Shown here in pieces: positions 8,116-16,464 of a stretch of DNA of 64,000 bases (positions within the stretch are counted from its first letter, which is position 1; each line of letters opens with the position of its first letter). The stretch covers positions 62,001 through 126,000 of the forward strand of contig CAJTJG010000001.1 of NCBI GenBank assembly GCA_910576785.1. Reading direction: 5' to 3'. The position numbers were made by a program, and so were the translations under genes. This stretch comes from an uncultured Duncaniella sp. GTDB lineage: Bacteria > Bacteroidota > Bacteroidia > Bacteroidales > Muribaculaceae. The notes beneath the pieces are model-generated. The model searched no databases. It was not told where the DNA came from and saw only the letters and a list, made by a program, of their open reading frames with translations.

Positions 8116-8607
8116 AAAAAAGGCAGCAGGACTATAAGCCGGGTTATGTCGTCGCGGGACTTCTCGTCTTGGCGTCCTCCACCCGTATGGATGGCTGATG
8201 GCCGACAGGTTGCCGCGGCGGTCGCAGTCATTTATCTAAGTGGTGCCTCGCTAAGCTTCGGCACTCGAGCAGCCTACCCCCCGGAAATGGGCGAGCAACC
8301 CATCGCGGCGGCGGTCATACAAAAGGACAAAAGGGGGTGACCGCCCTCCGCATTCCGGTATACATGGCCTTGCAACCCATAAGACGTGCGGCATACTGTG
8401 TCGCCACAGTACCCGGTGGGCTCTTACCCCACCTTTTCACCATCACCTCCGGTGCATGAATGAACAAGCACTCGGAGGCAGTCATTCTCTGTCACGCTGC
8501 TCTGCCGTCACCGACAGCTCTCAGTTAGAGAGTATGGCGCTCTGTGTTGCCCGGACTTTCCTCTTGCCGCTCTGAGTCGGCAAGCGACACGACCGTCCTG
8601 CTGCCAA
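8116..8607 (-). ncRNA. rnpB: RNase P RNA (bacterial class A)
   Basis: Catalytic RNA of ribonuclease P, which trims 5' leaders from tRNA precursors. On the minus strand the P4 5' strand GAGGAAAGTCCGGGC lies at 8563-8549 and the matching 3' strand ATAACCCGGCTTATAG at 8147-8132. The P1 helix pairs GGCAGCAGGAC (8605-8595) with GTCCTGCTGCC (8132-8122) exactly, which sets the ends within a few bases. A T-run follows the 3' end. At about 485 nt it is longer than the usual 350-400 nt. Part of the excess is a strong hairpin closed by GGCGGTCA/TGACCGCC. It is divergent from priA with about 60 bp between them. ORFs drawn over it are not genes. Confidence 0.95.
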
Positions 8608-8611
8608 GTGA

Positions 8612-8619
8612 CAAAATTA
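8612..8619 (-). promoter_or_regulatory. -7 box of the rnpB promoter
   Basis: TAATTTTG on the minus strand matches TAnnTTTG and lies 4-6 nt upstream of the RNA 5' end deduced from the P1 helix. I could not find a clean TTTG at the usual upstream distance. Confidence 0.55.
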
Positions 8620-8665
8620 CAAAATATATTTTGGAAAGCCTCTATTTTTATATTATTTTTACACC

Positions 8666-11149
8666 ATGATATTCGCAGAAGTACTTCTTCCCGTCCCCAT
8701 ACAGGGCACATTCACATACAGGGTGCCTCCATCCATGCAGTCATCCATCAAGGTGGGCCACAGGGTCATCGTGCCTTTCGGCCGGCGCAAGAGCTATACG
8801 GCCATAGTCACAGCCCTCACTCCGGTGGAGCCTCAGGGCTATGAGCTCAAGGATGTGACCATGATCATAGATGGAGATGGGAGCCTGCCGGTGGTGCGAC
8901 ATCCGCAGGTGAAGTTCTGGAACTGGGTGGCTGACTATTATCTATGTACTCCTGGTGAGGTGATGAGGGCTGCGCTTCCGGCCGGTCTGAAGATAGAGAG
9001 TGAGACGTTTATCTCGGCTGTGGCCGGATTCGAGGAGGATCCGGACGACCGTCTGTCGCAGCGGGAGATGCATCTGCTGGAGTGCCTCATGCTGTCGGGA
9101 GAGAAAAAAATGTCGCTTGACGCTCTGGGCCGGAAATCCGGTATGGCCGCTGTAGGGCCGGCTGTCAATTCACTGCTGGCCCGCGGAGCGGTGATGATCT
9201 CGGAGAATCTCGTGGAGAGGTATCACCCGCGCACGGAGACGTATGTGAGGCTGAATGCCGGACGTGAAGACAACGGACGCCTTCATGAGATTTTTGACAG
9301 TGTGAAGAGCGGCTCCAAGCAGGAGGCTGCGCTGCTTACTCTCATAGAACTTTCCGGATTCATGCGCCAGGCTCTCGCTGTGCCGGCCGAGGTGACAAGG
9401 ACGGCACTTATGGAGCGCAGCGGCGTAACCAATCAGGTCATCGCTGCCATGGCCAAGAAAGGTATTGTGGAGATATATAGAAAGACTGTGGGGAGATTCA
9501 CGTTCACGGGTCATGCCGATGGTGTGCTCCCTGTGTTATCGCCGCCGCAGGCGGAGGCTCTCGATGCTATACATAAGTCATGGTTCGAGAAAGATATCAC
9601 ATTGCTGCACGGGGTCACCTCGAGCGGAAAGACCGAGATATACATACATCTGATAGACTATGTGCTGAAGTCGGGACGCCAGGCTCTTTATCTTGTACCT
9701 GAGATAGCGCTGACCACACAGCTTACCCAGAGGTTGCAGCGGGTGTTTGGCGACAGAGTGGTCATATACCACTCCAAGTTTTCCGACAGCGAGCGTGTGG
9801 AGATATGGAACCGTCTGCTTCGCGATGCCTCGCCGTGTGTGGTGATAGGTGCACGCTCGGCGGTGTTTCTGCCTATGGCCTCCATCGGACTCGTCATCGT
9901 GGATGAGGAACATGAGGGGGCGTACAAGCAGCAGGACCCGGCTCCGAGATACAACGGACGTGATGCGGCTATAGTGCTTGCATCCATGCATGGGGCCAAG
10001 ACCTTGCTCGGCAGTGCTACTCCATCGGTGGAGACATACTGGAAGGCTACTTCCGGTCGGTTCGGGCTTGTGGAACTGTCCACGCGCTATGGTGATGCTC
10101 CGCTCCCTGAGATGGAGCTTGTGGACATGACTGCGGCACGGAAACGAGGTGGTGTCACCGGAATATTCTCCGACATATTACGCGACAATATCACATCGGC
10201 TCTCTCATCCGGCCGGCAGGCGATACTGTTCCTCAACCGTCGCGGCTATGCCCCGGTGGCCAGGTGCAGCCAGTGCGGATATGTGCCGAAATGTGAGAAG
10301 TGTGATGTGTCGCTTACCTATCACCGCCGTTTTGACAAGCTCGTGTGTCATTATTGCGGCACTCCCTATGGTGTGCCGCAGGTGTGTCCGGCATGCAAGG
10401 AGCCATCCATCGAAGTGCTCGGTTACGGAACAGAGCGCATAGAGGAGGAGGTAGACTCGATGTTTCCTGATGCGAGGATACTGCGTATGGATCTCGACAC
10501 CACGCGCGGCAAGGATGCCTATGACCGCATGATAGATGAATTCTCGGAGGGTAAGGCCAATCTTCTTGTGGGCACGCAGATGGTGACCAAGGGGCTTGAT
10601 TTCGGCAATGTGGCTGTGGTGGGGGTGGCAAATGCCGATGCCATCATCAATTTCCCTGATTTCCGCTCATCGGAGCGGGCTTTCAATATGCTCAGCCAGG
10701 TGGCGGGACGTGCGGGACGCAGGAATGGTGACGGCAAGGTTGTGATACAGACCTATTCGCCCTCGGCACCTCTGTTTCCGTTTATTCTCGCCCATGACTA
10801 TAAAGGTTTCTTTGCCCATGAGCTTGCCGAGAGAGAGAAGTATCTCTATCCACCGTTTGTAAGGGTGATCTATGTGTATGTGAAGCATAAGGATGCGATT
10901 CAGGCTTCGGCTGTGGCTGCCGACCTTGCCTCGCGGCTCAGGCTTCTGCTGGGCAACAGGGTGCATGGACCGGAGGAGCCGGCCGTGGCCCGTGTGCAGA
11001 CGTTCTACATACGCCGCATCATGCTCAAGATAGAGACTTCGGCATCGATATCGAAGGTGAAGCAGCTGTTGCGCGATGTGAGGATACAGATGGCCAATTC
11101 AGGCATCCTTGCCGGAGCGGTGGTGTACTGCGACGTCGATCCAATGTAA
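8666..11149 (+). CDS. priA: Primosomal protein N', replication-restart helicase PriA
   Basis: Superfamily 2 DNA helicase that recognises stalled or repaired forks and reloads the replicative helicase. The 827-residue protein starts with the PriA DNA-binding domain (VLLPVPIQGTFTYRVP, VPFGRRK). The helicase core has Walker A GVTSSGKTEIYIHL near residue 312 and the DEEH box in IVDEEHEGAYKQ. The two zinc-binding clusters read CSQCGYVPKCEKC and CHYCG...CPAC. Later motifs include GTQMVTKGLDF and QVAGRAGR. Length and motifs are standard and nothing is missing. The start ATG at 8666 lies 60 bp from divergent rnpB. The last 51 bp overlap the end of the convergent VanZ-like gene. Confidence 0.97.
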   Translation: MIFAEVLLPVPIQGTFTYRVPPSMQSSIKVGHRVIVPFGRRKSYTAIVTALTPVEPQGYELKDVTMIIDGDGSLPVVRHPQVKFWNWVADYYLCTPGEVMRAALPAGLKIESETFISAVAGFEEDPDDRLSQREMHLLECLMLSGEKKMSLDALGRKSGMAAVGPAVNSLLARGAVMISENLVERYHPRTETYVRLNAGREDNGRLHEIFDSVKSGSKQEAALLTLIELSGFMRQALAVPAEVTRTALMERSGVTNQVIAAMAKKGIVEIYRKTVGRFTFTGHADGVLPVLSPPQAEALDAIHKSWFEKDITLLHGVTSSGKTEIYIHLIDYVLKSGRQALYLVPEIALTTQLTQRLQRVFGDRVVIYHSKFSDSERVEIWNRLLRDASPCVVIGARSAVFLPMASIGLVIVDEEHEGAYKQQDPAPRYNGRDAAIVLASMHGAKTLLGSATPSVETYWKATSGRFGLVELSTRYGDAPLPEMELVDMTAARKRGGVTGIFSDILRDNITSALSSGRQAILFLNRRGYAPVARCSQCGYVPKCEKCDVSLTYHRRFDKLVCHYCGTPYGVPQVCPACKEPSIEVLGYGTERIEEEVDSMFPDARILRMDLDTTRGKDAYDRMIDEFSEGKANLLVGTQMVTKGLDFGNVAVVGVANADAIINFPDFRSSERAFNMLSQVAGRAGRRNGDGKVVIQTYSPSAPLFPFILAHDYKGFFAHELAEREKYLYPPFVRVIYVYVKHKDAIQASAVAADLASRLRLLLGNRVHGPEEPAVARVQTFYIRRIMLKIETSASISKVKQLLRDVRIQMANSGILAGAVVYCDVDPM

Positions 11150-11521
11150 TGCCAAGCATACCGGCACGGCCAGAAATGCCCCGCAGGTATTGGCCAGGGC
11201 ATCCAGAGGGTCGTTGCCCGTGCGTCCGAGGTGCATGGTGTCCTGAAGCCATTCCACAAGCAGACCGAGCGCGGTGCTTGCCAGAGCCACGGCGAGCGCT
11301 CCTGATGGGCGTAGTGGTGAGCATATCCTCCACCGGTCATATATGAAAGTGCCTGTAAGGCCTCCGAACATCATGAAGTGGGCCACCTTGTCCATGCCCG
11401 GAAATGAAGGGACACTCTCCTCCCCGAACGGATCGGGAAGGAGAGTGAGATATAATATCAGCACCACGACTGCCGCCGTGGGCTGATATACAGGTATCCC
11501 TTTCAGACGGGGAAATGTCAT
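11099..11521 (-). CDS. VanZ-like family membrane protein
   Basis: Small polytopic membrane protein of 140 residues with about four hydrophobic helices. It carries VanZ-like hallmarks: a DKVAHFMMFGGLTG segment, a GLLVEWLQ...GRTGNDPLDALANTCGA segment with the conserved ExxQ-like and Asn-Asp residues, and a final helix. The biochemical role of the family is poorly defined; VanZ itself gives low-level teicoplanin resistance. The ATG at 11521 overlaps the DUF3332 stop (ATGA), so the two are coupled. Its last 51 bp lie inside the end of convergent priA, so both coding ends are constrained. The family call is confident; the function is not known. Confidence 0.75.
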   Translation of the reverse strand: MTFPRLKGIPVYQPTAAVVVLILYLTLLPDPFGEESVPSFPGMDKVAHFMMFGGLTGTFIYDRWRICSPLRPSGALAVALASTALGLLVEWLQDTMHLGRTGNDPLDALANTCGAFLAVPVCLALHWIDVAVHHRSGKDA

Positions 11522-12069
11522 CTTGCAGCCCAGAGTGTGGCATCGGCCATCTGGCGGTAGGCCATGAGGGATGTCTCATCGTTGAGATCGTAGATGCTCA
11601 TGGAGCCGTCGGCACAGGGGAGAGCCACGTGGGTGTCATCAACGAATGTGAGGAAGTCGATAGCTTCGCCATCGGGCATGGGGATGCTCCATGTGCGGGT
11701 GTCGGCATCGAAGTCGAGGCGTACGGAGGCACCGTCGTTCTCGGAAGTGATGGTGTATCCCTTGCCGTCACATTCCACCATGTAGCGGCCATCCTGGCCA
11801 TCGATCACTTTCTTGCCGGAGGCCATGGGGTTGCTGCCGCTCCAGAACTCGATGGAGTTGATCACGAGGATATCGGCGAGGCATGACACACCGTAGACGG
11901 GGATGATGCAGAATCCGAGGAACACGAGCTCGTTGACAACCTTGCCGCCCACCTGATTGTTCCAGGCGAGGAGTTTGTTGGTCAGTGCGAAGCTGCCGAT
12001 ACATGAGGAGAAGAGCATGGAGCCGCTGAGAGCCACCACGAGGGCTACGGGCAGGATTTTCTTTTTCAT
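11518..12069 (-). CDS. DUF3332-family lipoprotein-like protein
   Basis: Conserved 183-residue protein with N-terminal signal MKKKILPVALVVALSGSMLFSSC and a likely lipidated cysteine in FSSC. The segment FALTNKLLAWNNQVGGKVVNELVFLGFCIIPVYGVSCLADILVINSIEFWSGSNP is typical of DUF3332 and probably inserts in or lies along a membrane. The C-terminal half is soluble, with a charged Asp-rich strand pattern. It sits 43 bp downstream of the lytic transglycosylase gene and overlaps the VanZ-like gene by 4 bp, giving an envelope-flavoured cluster. Function is not established for the family. Confidence 0.8.
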   Translation of the reverse strand: MKKKILPVALVVALSGSMLFSSCIGSFALTNKLLAWNNQVGGKVVNELVFLGFCIIPVYGVSCLADILVINSIEFWSGSNPMASGKKVIDGQDGRYMVECDGKGYTITSENDGASVRLDFDADTRTWSIPMPDGEAIDFLTFVDDTHVALPCADGSMSIYDLNDETSLMAYRQMADATLWAAR

Positions 12070-12112
12070 CTTGTGTTAATAGTGTTTATTCAGTTAGTGA
12101 TGATGTCTTGTT

Positions 12113-13504
12113 TTATGTAAGTTTGGTTTTTGCCTTGGCGTAATATGAGTATACGCGGTTCACATAGTCGAATGTCTCGCGGCCGCGTGAGTAGCCGTAC
12201 TTCACCACCGGGTCCTTGTAGTACCGTGGATTTGATTTCCACAATATGGCCTTGGCTACGTTGCCATCCCATTTGCGCGGGTTCAGTCCATATTTCTTGG
12301 CGAGAGCAATGGCGTCGAGCACATGGGCAAGACCGGAATTGTAGGCGGCGATGACGAATTTCTTGCGTTCGTTCTCGTCAGGCACTCTCGATGCAAGTTG
12401 CTTGTCGAGATCGCGCAGGAGTTTCAGGGCTGTCTCGATGGCTATGTCGTTTTTCATTACCGACTTGGCCGACTGGCCATAGCCTCTGGCTGTGCGCGGC
12501 ATGATCTGCATCAGTCCGCGTGCGCCGGCCCATGACACTGCCGTTGAGTCGAATTTGCTCTCTACATATGCTTGCGAGGCAAGGAGTTTCCAGTCCCAGT
12601 CGTAGTCGGCGGCATACCGTTTGAACAGGTGGTCGAACGGAGATACTTTGGGGCCCTGGGCGTTGAAGCGGGGATTGTCGGGTTCGTTTTTGCTCATCTC
12701 GAAGTACCGTTTCAGCAGTTGGGCCTGTTCGCTACGTGGCTTTTCCTCGTTGAGCCATGCGTCGATACTGTCGCCGAGCCATTTCTTGTCGGGAGCGACT
12801 GCCCAGCCGGAGCGCTGCTCGAAGCTGAGGGGGAGTGTGATGTCGAGATCGGAATAGTAGGTCTTGTTGATCCTCGCTATGTCGCTGTCCACCACTGTCA
12901 GCGGTAGATCGCCGTTGCTCACCATGGCTATGAGGTCTTCGGTGATGAGCGTGTCGCGGTTGACGGTATGTATCTTTATCCCTCCGCCGAGTTCATCGTT
13001 GAGGTTGCGTATGCGGGCCTCATACTTGGAGTCGGCTTCCACGTAGACATCCTTTCCAACGAGATCGGTGACGTCGGTGATCAGTTCGGCCTCGCCTCTG
13101 CGCGGCTGGACGAGCACCTGGGTGGTGATGTTCTCGGGTCCACAGGCTATCACCTTCTCCTTGTATTCCGCCGTGACGGGCACCTCGTAGGCTATGAGGT
13201 CAACCTTGCCGGAGTCGAGCATCTCGATGGCGCGAGAGAGCGACGGGGCTATGTCGAATTTCAATTGCAACCCCTTGTCGACGGCCAGGGCGGTGACAAG
13301 TTCGTAGTCGTAGCCCATCTCTTGCCCTTTGTATATGAAGTATGACTCGGGGCTGTAGAGAGTGGCCACGCGCAGGGTGTCGGGGAGGCGGTGCCGGCCG
13401 GTATCGGATGATGAGGAGTCGCCTGTTTTTCCTCCCGAGCATGCGCCCAGAAGGAAAAGCAGGAATGATATTGCCGGGATGGAGAGTCTGATGGATGTGT
13501 TCAT
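12113..13504 (-). CDS. MltF-like membrane-bound lytic transglycosylase
   Basis: Lipoprotein enzyme that cleaves peptidoglycan between N-acetylmuramic acid and N-acetylglucosamine with formation of the 1,6-anhydro ring. The 463-residue protein has a lipoprotein signal ending LFLLGAC. An SBP_bac_3-like domain covers about residues 40-270 (TLRVATLYSPESYFIYKGQEMGYDYELV). An SLT lysozyme-like domain follows at about 285-440, with catalytic Glu in YVESKFDS, then WAGARGLMQIMPRTA and AAYNSGLAHVLDA. This two-domain order is that of MltF. I start at the ATG at 13504, where the signal peptide begins, rather than at 13558, which overlaps purM. It is 50 bp downstream of purM on the same strand. Confidence 0.9.
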   Translation of the reverse strand: MNTSIRLSIPAISFLLFLLGACSGGKTGDSSSSDTGRHRLPDTLRVATLYSPESYFIYKGQEMGYDYELVTALAVDKGLQLKFDIAPSLSRAIEMLDSGKVDLIAYEVPVTAEYKEKVIACGPENITTQVLVQPRRGEAELITDVTDLVGKDVYVEADSKYEARIRNLNDELGGGIKIHTVNRDTLITEDLIAMVSNGDLPLTVVDSDIARINKTYYSDLDITLPLSFEQRSGWAVAPDKKWLGDSIDAWLNEEKPRSEQAQLLKRYFEMSKNEPDNPRFNAQGPKVSPFDHLFKRYAADYDWDWKLLASQAYVESKFDSTAVSWAGARGLMQIMPRTARGYGQSAKSVMKNDIAIETALKLLRDLDKQLASRVPDENERKKFVIAAYNSGLAHVLDAIALAKKYGLNPRKWDGNVAKAILWKSNPRYYKDPVVKYGYSRGRETFDYVNRVYSYYAKAKTKLT

Positions 13505-13554
13505 GTGAGGATGAGAGAGTGTGTGTTGGTCTTTTTTGTAGCGGCGGGACAGTG

Positions 13555-14721
13555 TCAATATTCAAATGTGCCGTTGTCGCCGGTGATGGTGAGGAGATTT
13601 GTTTCGGCATTCTCCACCCGGCCTACGATTCTGGCCGGTATACCGAAACTCTCGGATATGGCCATTACCTCGGCTGCATGTTCGGGCGATACATATATCT
13701 CCATGCGGTGGCCCATGTTGAACACCTTGTACATCTCGCTCCACGGAGTTCCGCTCTCGCTCTGAATGAGGGCGAAAAGTGGCGGTGTGGGGAAGAGATT
13801 GTCCTTGATGACATGTTTGCCCTCCACGAAGTGCATCACCTTGGTCTGTGCGCCGCCGGTGCAGTGGATCATGCCGTGGATGGCGGGGCGCATCTCAGAG
13901 AGTAATCGCTTGATGACGGGTGCGTATGTGCGGGTGGGGGAGAGGACGAGCTGTCCGGCGGTGAGACCGGTGCCCTCTATCTCGTCGGTGAGCATCCGGG
14001 AGCCGGAGTAGACCAGATCCTCGGGGACTGCGGCGTCGAATGTCTCGGGATATTTGGCGGCGAGATATTTGGCGAATACGTCATGACGGGCTGAGGTGAG
14101 GCCGTTGCTGCCCATACCGCCGTTGTAGCGGTCCTCATAGGTGGCCTGTCCGAATGATGCGAGGCCAACAATCACGTCGCCACCTTTTATATTAGCGTTG
14201 TCCACTACATCTGCGCGGCGCATGCGGCATGTCACTGTGGAGTCTACGATAATGGTGCGCACGAGGTCGCCCACGTCGGCGGTCTCACCTCCGGTGGAGT
14301 ATATGCCCACGCCCATGTCGCGCATAGTGGCGAGCAGTTCCTCGGTGCCGTTGATGATGGCTGAGATCACCTCGCCGGGTATGAGGTTTTTGTTGCGTCC
14401 TATGGTAGAGGATACGAGTATGTTGTCGGTGGCGCCGACGCAGAGAAGGTCATCGGTGTTCATGACGATGGCGTCCTGGGCTATGCCGCGCCACACGCTC
14501 AGATCACCGGTCTCGCGCCAGTAGGCATATGCCAGTGAGGATTTGGTGCCTGCACCGTCGGCGTGCATGATGTTGCACCATTCGCTGTCCCCGCCGAGAA
14601 TGTCGGGTATTATTTTGCAGAATGCGTGGGGGTATAATCCCTTGTCTACATTCTTGATGGCATTGTGGACATCTTCCTTTGATGCCGAGACTCCTCGCAG
14701 ATTGTATCGCCGGTCGCTCAT
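13555..14721 (-). CDS. purM: Phosphoribosylformylglycinamidine cyclo-ligase (AIR synthase)
   Basis: Purine biosynthesis enzyme that closes FGAM to aminoimidazole ribotide using ATP. The 388-residue protein is of the longer AIRS form seen in Bacteroidetes. It has the N-terminal ATP-binding half with HADGAGTKSSLAY and DAIVMNTDDLLCVGA, the glycine-rich YSTGGETADVGDLVRT, and the C-terminal half with GMIHCTGGAQTK. The start ATG at 14721 (MSDRRYNLRGVSA) is preferred, because the longer frame begins inside promoter sequence. A consensus promoter lies just upstream, with its -33 box inside the end of the UspA gene. No other purine genes are adjacent. Confidence 0.9.
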   Translation of the reverse strand: MSDRRYNLRGVSASKEDVHNAIKNVDKGLYPHAFCKIIPDILGGDSEWCNIMHADGAGTKSSLAYAYWRETGDLSVWRGIAQDAIVMNTDDLLCVGATDNILVSSTIGRNKNLIPGEVISAIINGTEELLATMRDMGVGIYSTGGETADVGDLVRTIIVDSTVTCRMRRADVVDNANIKGGDVIVGLASFGQATYEDRYNGGMGSNGLTSARHDVFAKYLAAKYPETFDAAVPEDLVYSGSRMLTDEIEGTGLTAGQLVLSPTRTYAPVIKRLLSEMRPAIHGMIHCTGGAQTKVMHFVEGKHVIKDNLFPTPPLFALIQSESGTPWSEMYKVFNMGHRMEIYVSPEHAAEVMAISESFGIPARIVGRVENAETNLLTITGDNGTFEY

Positions 14722-14747
14722 AGAAACAGTTTTTAAAAATTTTTCCG

Positions 14748-14779
14748 CAAAGTTAGCAATTATCGGGAAAAAAATCAAA
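14748..14779 (-). promoter_or_regulatory. Bacteroidota-type promoter for purM
   Basis: Minus strand TTTG (14779-14776), exactly 20 bp, then TAACTTTG (14755-14748). The -33 element overlaps the stop codon of the upstream universal stress gene, so purM can be transcribed separately despite the tight spacing. Expected start is about 14741. Confidence 0.7.
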
Positions 14780-15899
14780 CGGGAATGGAAAGGAGTGGGA
14801 TGTCGGCGTGGAACAGGAGCTTATGGGCTAGCGTGGGGCTGAAGAGTCTGACGAAGATGTTCTTCTTGCGTGTGCCCACGGTGATGAGATCGATGCTGTG
14901 GGCGGCCGAAAGCTTGTCGAGATCTTCCACGGGGTTGGATAGCGACAGTGGGGAGATGGAGAATTTGTAGGCGGGATAATGGTCTCTGCAGTAGGTGAGC
15001 ATGTTGTCGGCTGCGGGAGCGCCGGGCATCGACACGATGGTGACCGAAAGCGGGGCTTCGGGCAGGAGCCTGTAGAGGGCGTCGAGGGTGAGTATGTCGT
15101 CCTGTGTGGAGGTGGAGAAGAACACTATATGGCGTATTCTGTTGTCGGAGAAAAGCCCACCGGCATTGTCGGGTATGGTGAGTATGGAGGCGCGGCATGA
15201 GTCGAGCACTTCGGCGGTGACACTTCCCAGCAGCTGGCGCGAGTGGTCGTCGCTGCTGTGTGTCCCCATCACTACAAGTAGCGGATGGTGGGTGGTGACA
15301 TAGTCGTCCACCACCTCTTCGGGTAGTCCTTCGGAGATTTCCGAATCGAATTTCACGGCCGGAAGCACGCCCATCTTGATCTTCTCACGGAGTTTTTCCT
15401 CAAAATCTCTCATTGACTCTCTGGCCGTCTTCTCGATCTCCTGTTCGGTGGCCATCTCGTCCACGGGGTCGGGTGTGGCCTCGAAGTCGAGCGTGGCCGA
15501 CAGCTGCATGGCTGATTTGGCCGCAAATGTGGGATCAATGAACGTGTGCATGAGATGAACGCAGGCACCGTGCATGGCCGCGATGCGGAACGCCGCTTCG
15601 GCTGCTACCATGGCCCCGGGAGTGAAGTCGACCGGGACGAGTACCGGGTGTGATCCTGTGTCGGATGCGTCGGCATCGAGATGTGGTGGAGCGAATATCT
15701 CCATGTTCTCGATGATGCGCAGTGCGAGCGGCAGATCCCTCTCGTGGATGCGCACTCTTATACCCGACGAGATGGATGGCGATGTCAGATTGACATTCTG
15801 GAGCATCACACTAACGCCTTCCGATTCAAGGATGTGCTTGAGGCGGTGGGCTCGGTCGAATGTGTGTATGGCTACGGTGATGAGGCGGTCGTCAGTCAT
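14775..15899 (-). CDS. Tandem universal stress protein with N-terminal DUF2007-like domain
   Basis: Cytoplasmic protein of 374 residues. Residues 1-70 (ITVAIHTFDRAHRLKHILESEGVSVML...IRVRIHERDLPLALRII) look like a DUF2007 'putative signal transducing' domain. Two UspA folds follow. The first starts HPVLVPVDFTPGAMVAAEAAFRIA and ends in VVMGTHSSDD...LLGSVTAEVLDSCRASILTIP, including the G-2x-G-9x-G(S/T)-like nucleotide loop. The second, degenerate copy ends in LITVGTRKKN...PTLAHKLLFHADIPLLSIPV. Tandem UspA proteins are common in Bacteroidales; the extra leading domain is less usual. The start at 15899 (MTDDRLITVAI) is chosen because the upstream extension falls in a terminator hairpin. Its physiological role is not evident. 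Confidence 0.8.
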   Translation of the reverse strand: MTDDRLITVAIHTFDRAHRLKHILESEGVSVMLQNVNLTSPSISSGIRVRIHERDLPLALRIIENMEIFAPPHLDADASDTGSHPVLVPVDFTPGAMVAAEAAFRIAAMHGACVHLMHTFIDPTFAAKSAMQLSATLDFEATPDPVDEMATEQEIEKTARESMRDFEEKLREKIKMGVLPAVKFDSEISEGLPEEVVDDYVTTHHPLLVVMGTHSSDDHSRQLLGSVTAEVLDSCRASILTIPDNAGGLFSDNRIRHIVFFSTSTQDDILTLDALYRLLPEAPLSVTIVSMPGAPAADNMLTYCRDHYPAYKFSISPLSLSNPVEDLDKLSAAHSIDLITVGTRKKNIFVRLFSPTLAHKLLFHADIPLLSIPV

Positions 15900-15928
15900 A
15901 GAATTGATGAATGAGGGGCTTTTTAGAA

Positions 15929-15980
15929 GAAAAAACGACCGGAAGAGCAAAAATGTTTATGGTGTTTTTGCTCTTCCGGT
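15929..15980 (-). terminator. Intrinsic terminator after the small HTH gene
   Basis: Perfect 16-bp arms at 15938-15953 and 15965-15980 (ACCGGAAGAGCAAAAA and its complement) with an 11-nt loop. On the minus strand the hairpin is followed by a T-rich run (15935-15929). It ends the transcript of the 86-residue HTH gene and insulates the UspA gene. Confidence 0.85.
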
Positions 15981-16016
15981 GACAATGCTTTTTTCAGACA
16001 GAAACGGAGACCCTTA

Positions 16017-16277
16017 TCAGTCTTCCTTTTCCTGGCTCTGGATTATCTCGAGAGCCATGTCATAAATAGTGGTGTCGTCAAGCACCACGATACCTCCGTC
16101 GGGCCCGGGTTCGATATGGACGCCGCAGTTCTTGCCAAATTCGTAGTTTGTGCCACCGAAGTAATTGCGGACGGTCTGGGGTGTCACGTTGAGACGGTCG
16201 GCGATCTGACGGATGGATCCGTCAGGCAAGCTGTCTTTGATACGGCGCAGGTCGTTGAAGCTGATAGTCTTGGTCAT
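16017..16277 (-). CDS. Small helix-turn-helix DNA-binding protein
   Basis: An 86-residue protein with a clear HTH at about residues 21-40 (SIRQIADRLNVTPQTVRNYFGG), similar to the recognition helices of LacI or resolvase-type domains. A C-terminal acidic tail (GIVVLDDTTIYDMALEIIQSQEKED) follows. No ligand or dimerisation domain is visible. It is a stand-alone gene bracketed by two strong intrinsic terminators, so it is transcribed on its own. Its single HTH and abundance-friendly layout suggest a nucleoid-associated or global regulator, but that is inference. I recall similar small proteins widespread in Bacteroidales without an assigned function. Confidence 0.8.
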   Translation of the reverse strand: MTKTISFNDLRRIKDSLPDGSIRQIADRLNVTPQTVRNYFGGTNYEFGKNCGVHIEPGPDGGIVVLDDTTIYDMALEIIQSQEKED

Positions 16278-16308
16278 GATTCTGTATCGGGTTAGAGGGT
16301 TGGTTTGT

Positions 16309-16367
16309 AAAAATGAATAGTGACGTGGATGGGGGAGGAACCTCTGTTCCTTATTTCCACGTCACTA
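16309..16367 (-). terminator. Intrinsic terminator after the MFS transporter gene
   Basis: Perfect 12-bp arms TAGTGACGTGGA (16318-16329) and its complement (16356-16367), with an inner AGGAAC/GTTCCT stem. On the minus strand it is followed by TTCATTTTTAC. It lies between the MFS stop (16465) and the HTH start (16277). The remaining 16368-16464 stretch is AT-rich with no gene that I can see. Confidence 0.75.
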
Positions 16368-16464
16368 AGTTAGAGTTAAATTTCCTGCTTTACAAATTTT
16401 TTGCAAGGAAATGTCATATGTTTTACAACATCTTTTTACTTTCGCGGCTCTTAACCCTTAGTCG

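Noticed and set aside
8146..8711. Short ORFs over the RNase P RNA region on both strands
   Set aside because: The conserved rnpB core (P1 and P4 strands) explains the sequence; the ORFs have no protein features.
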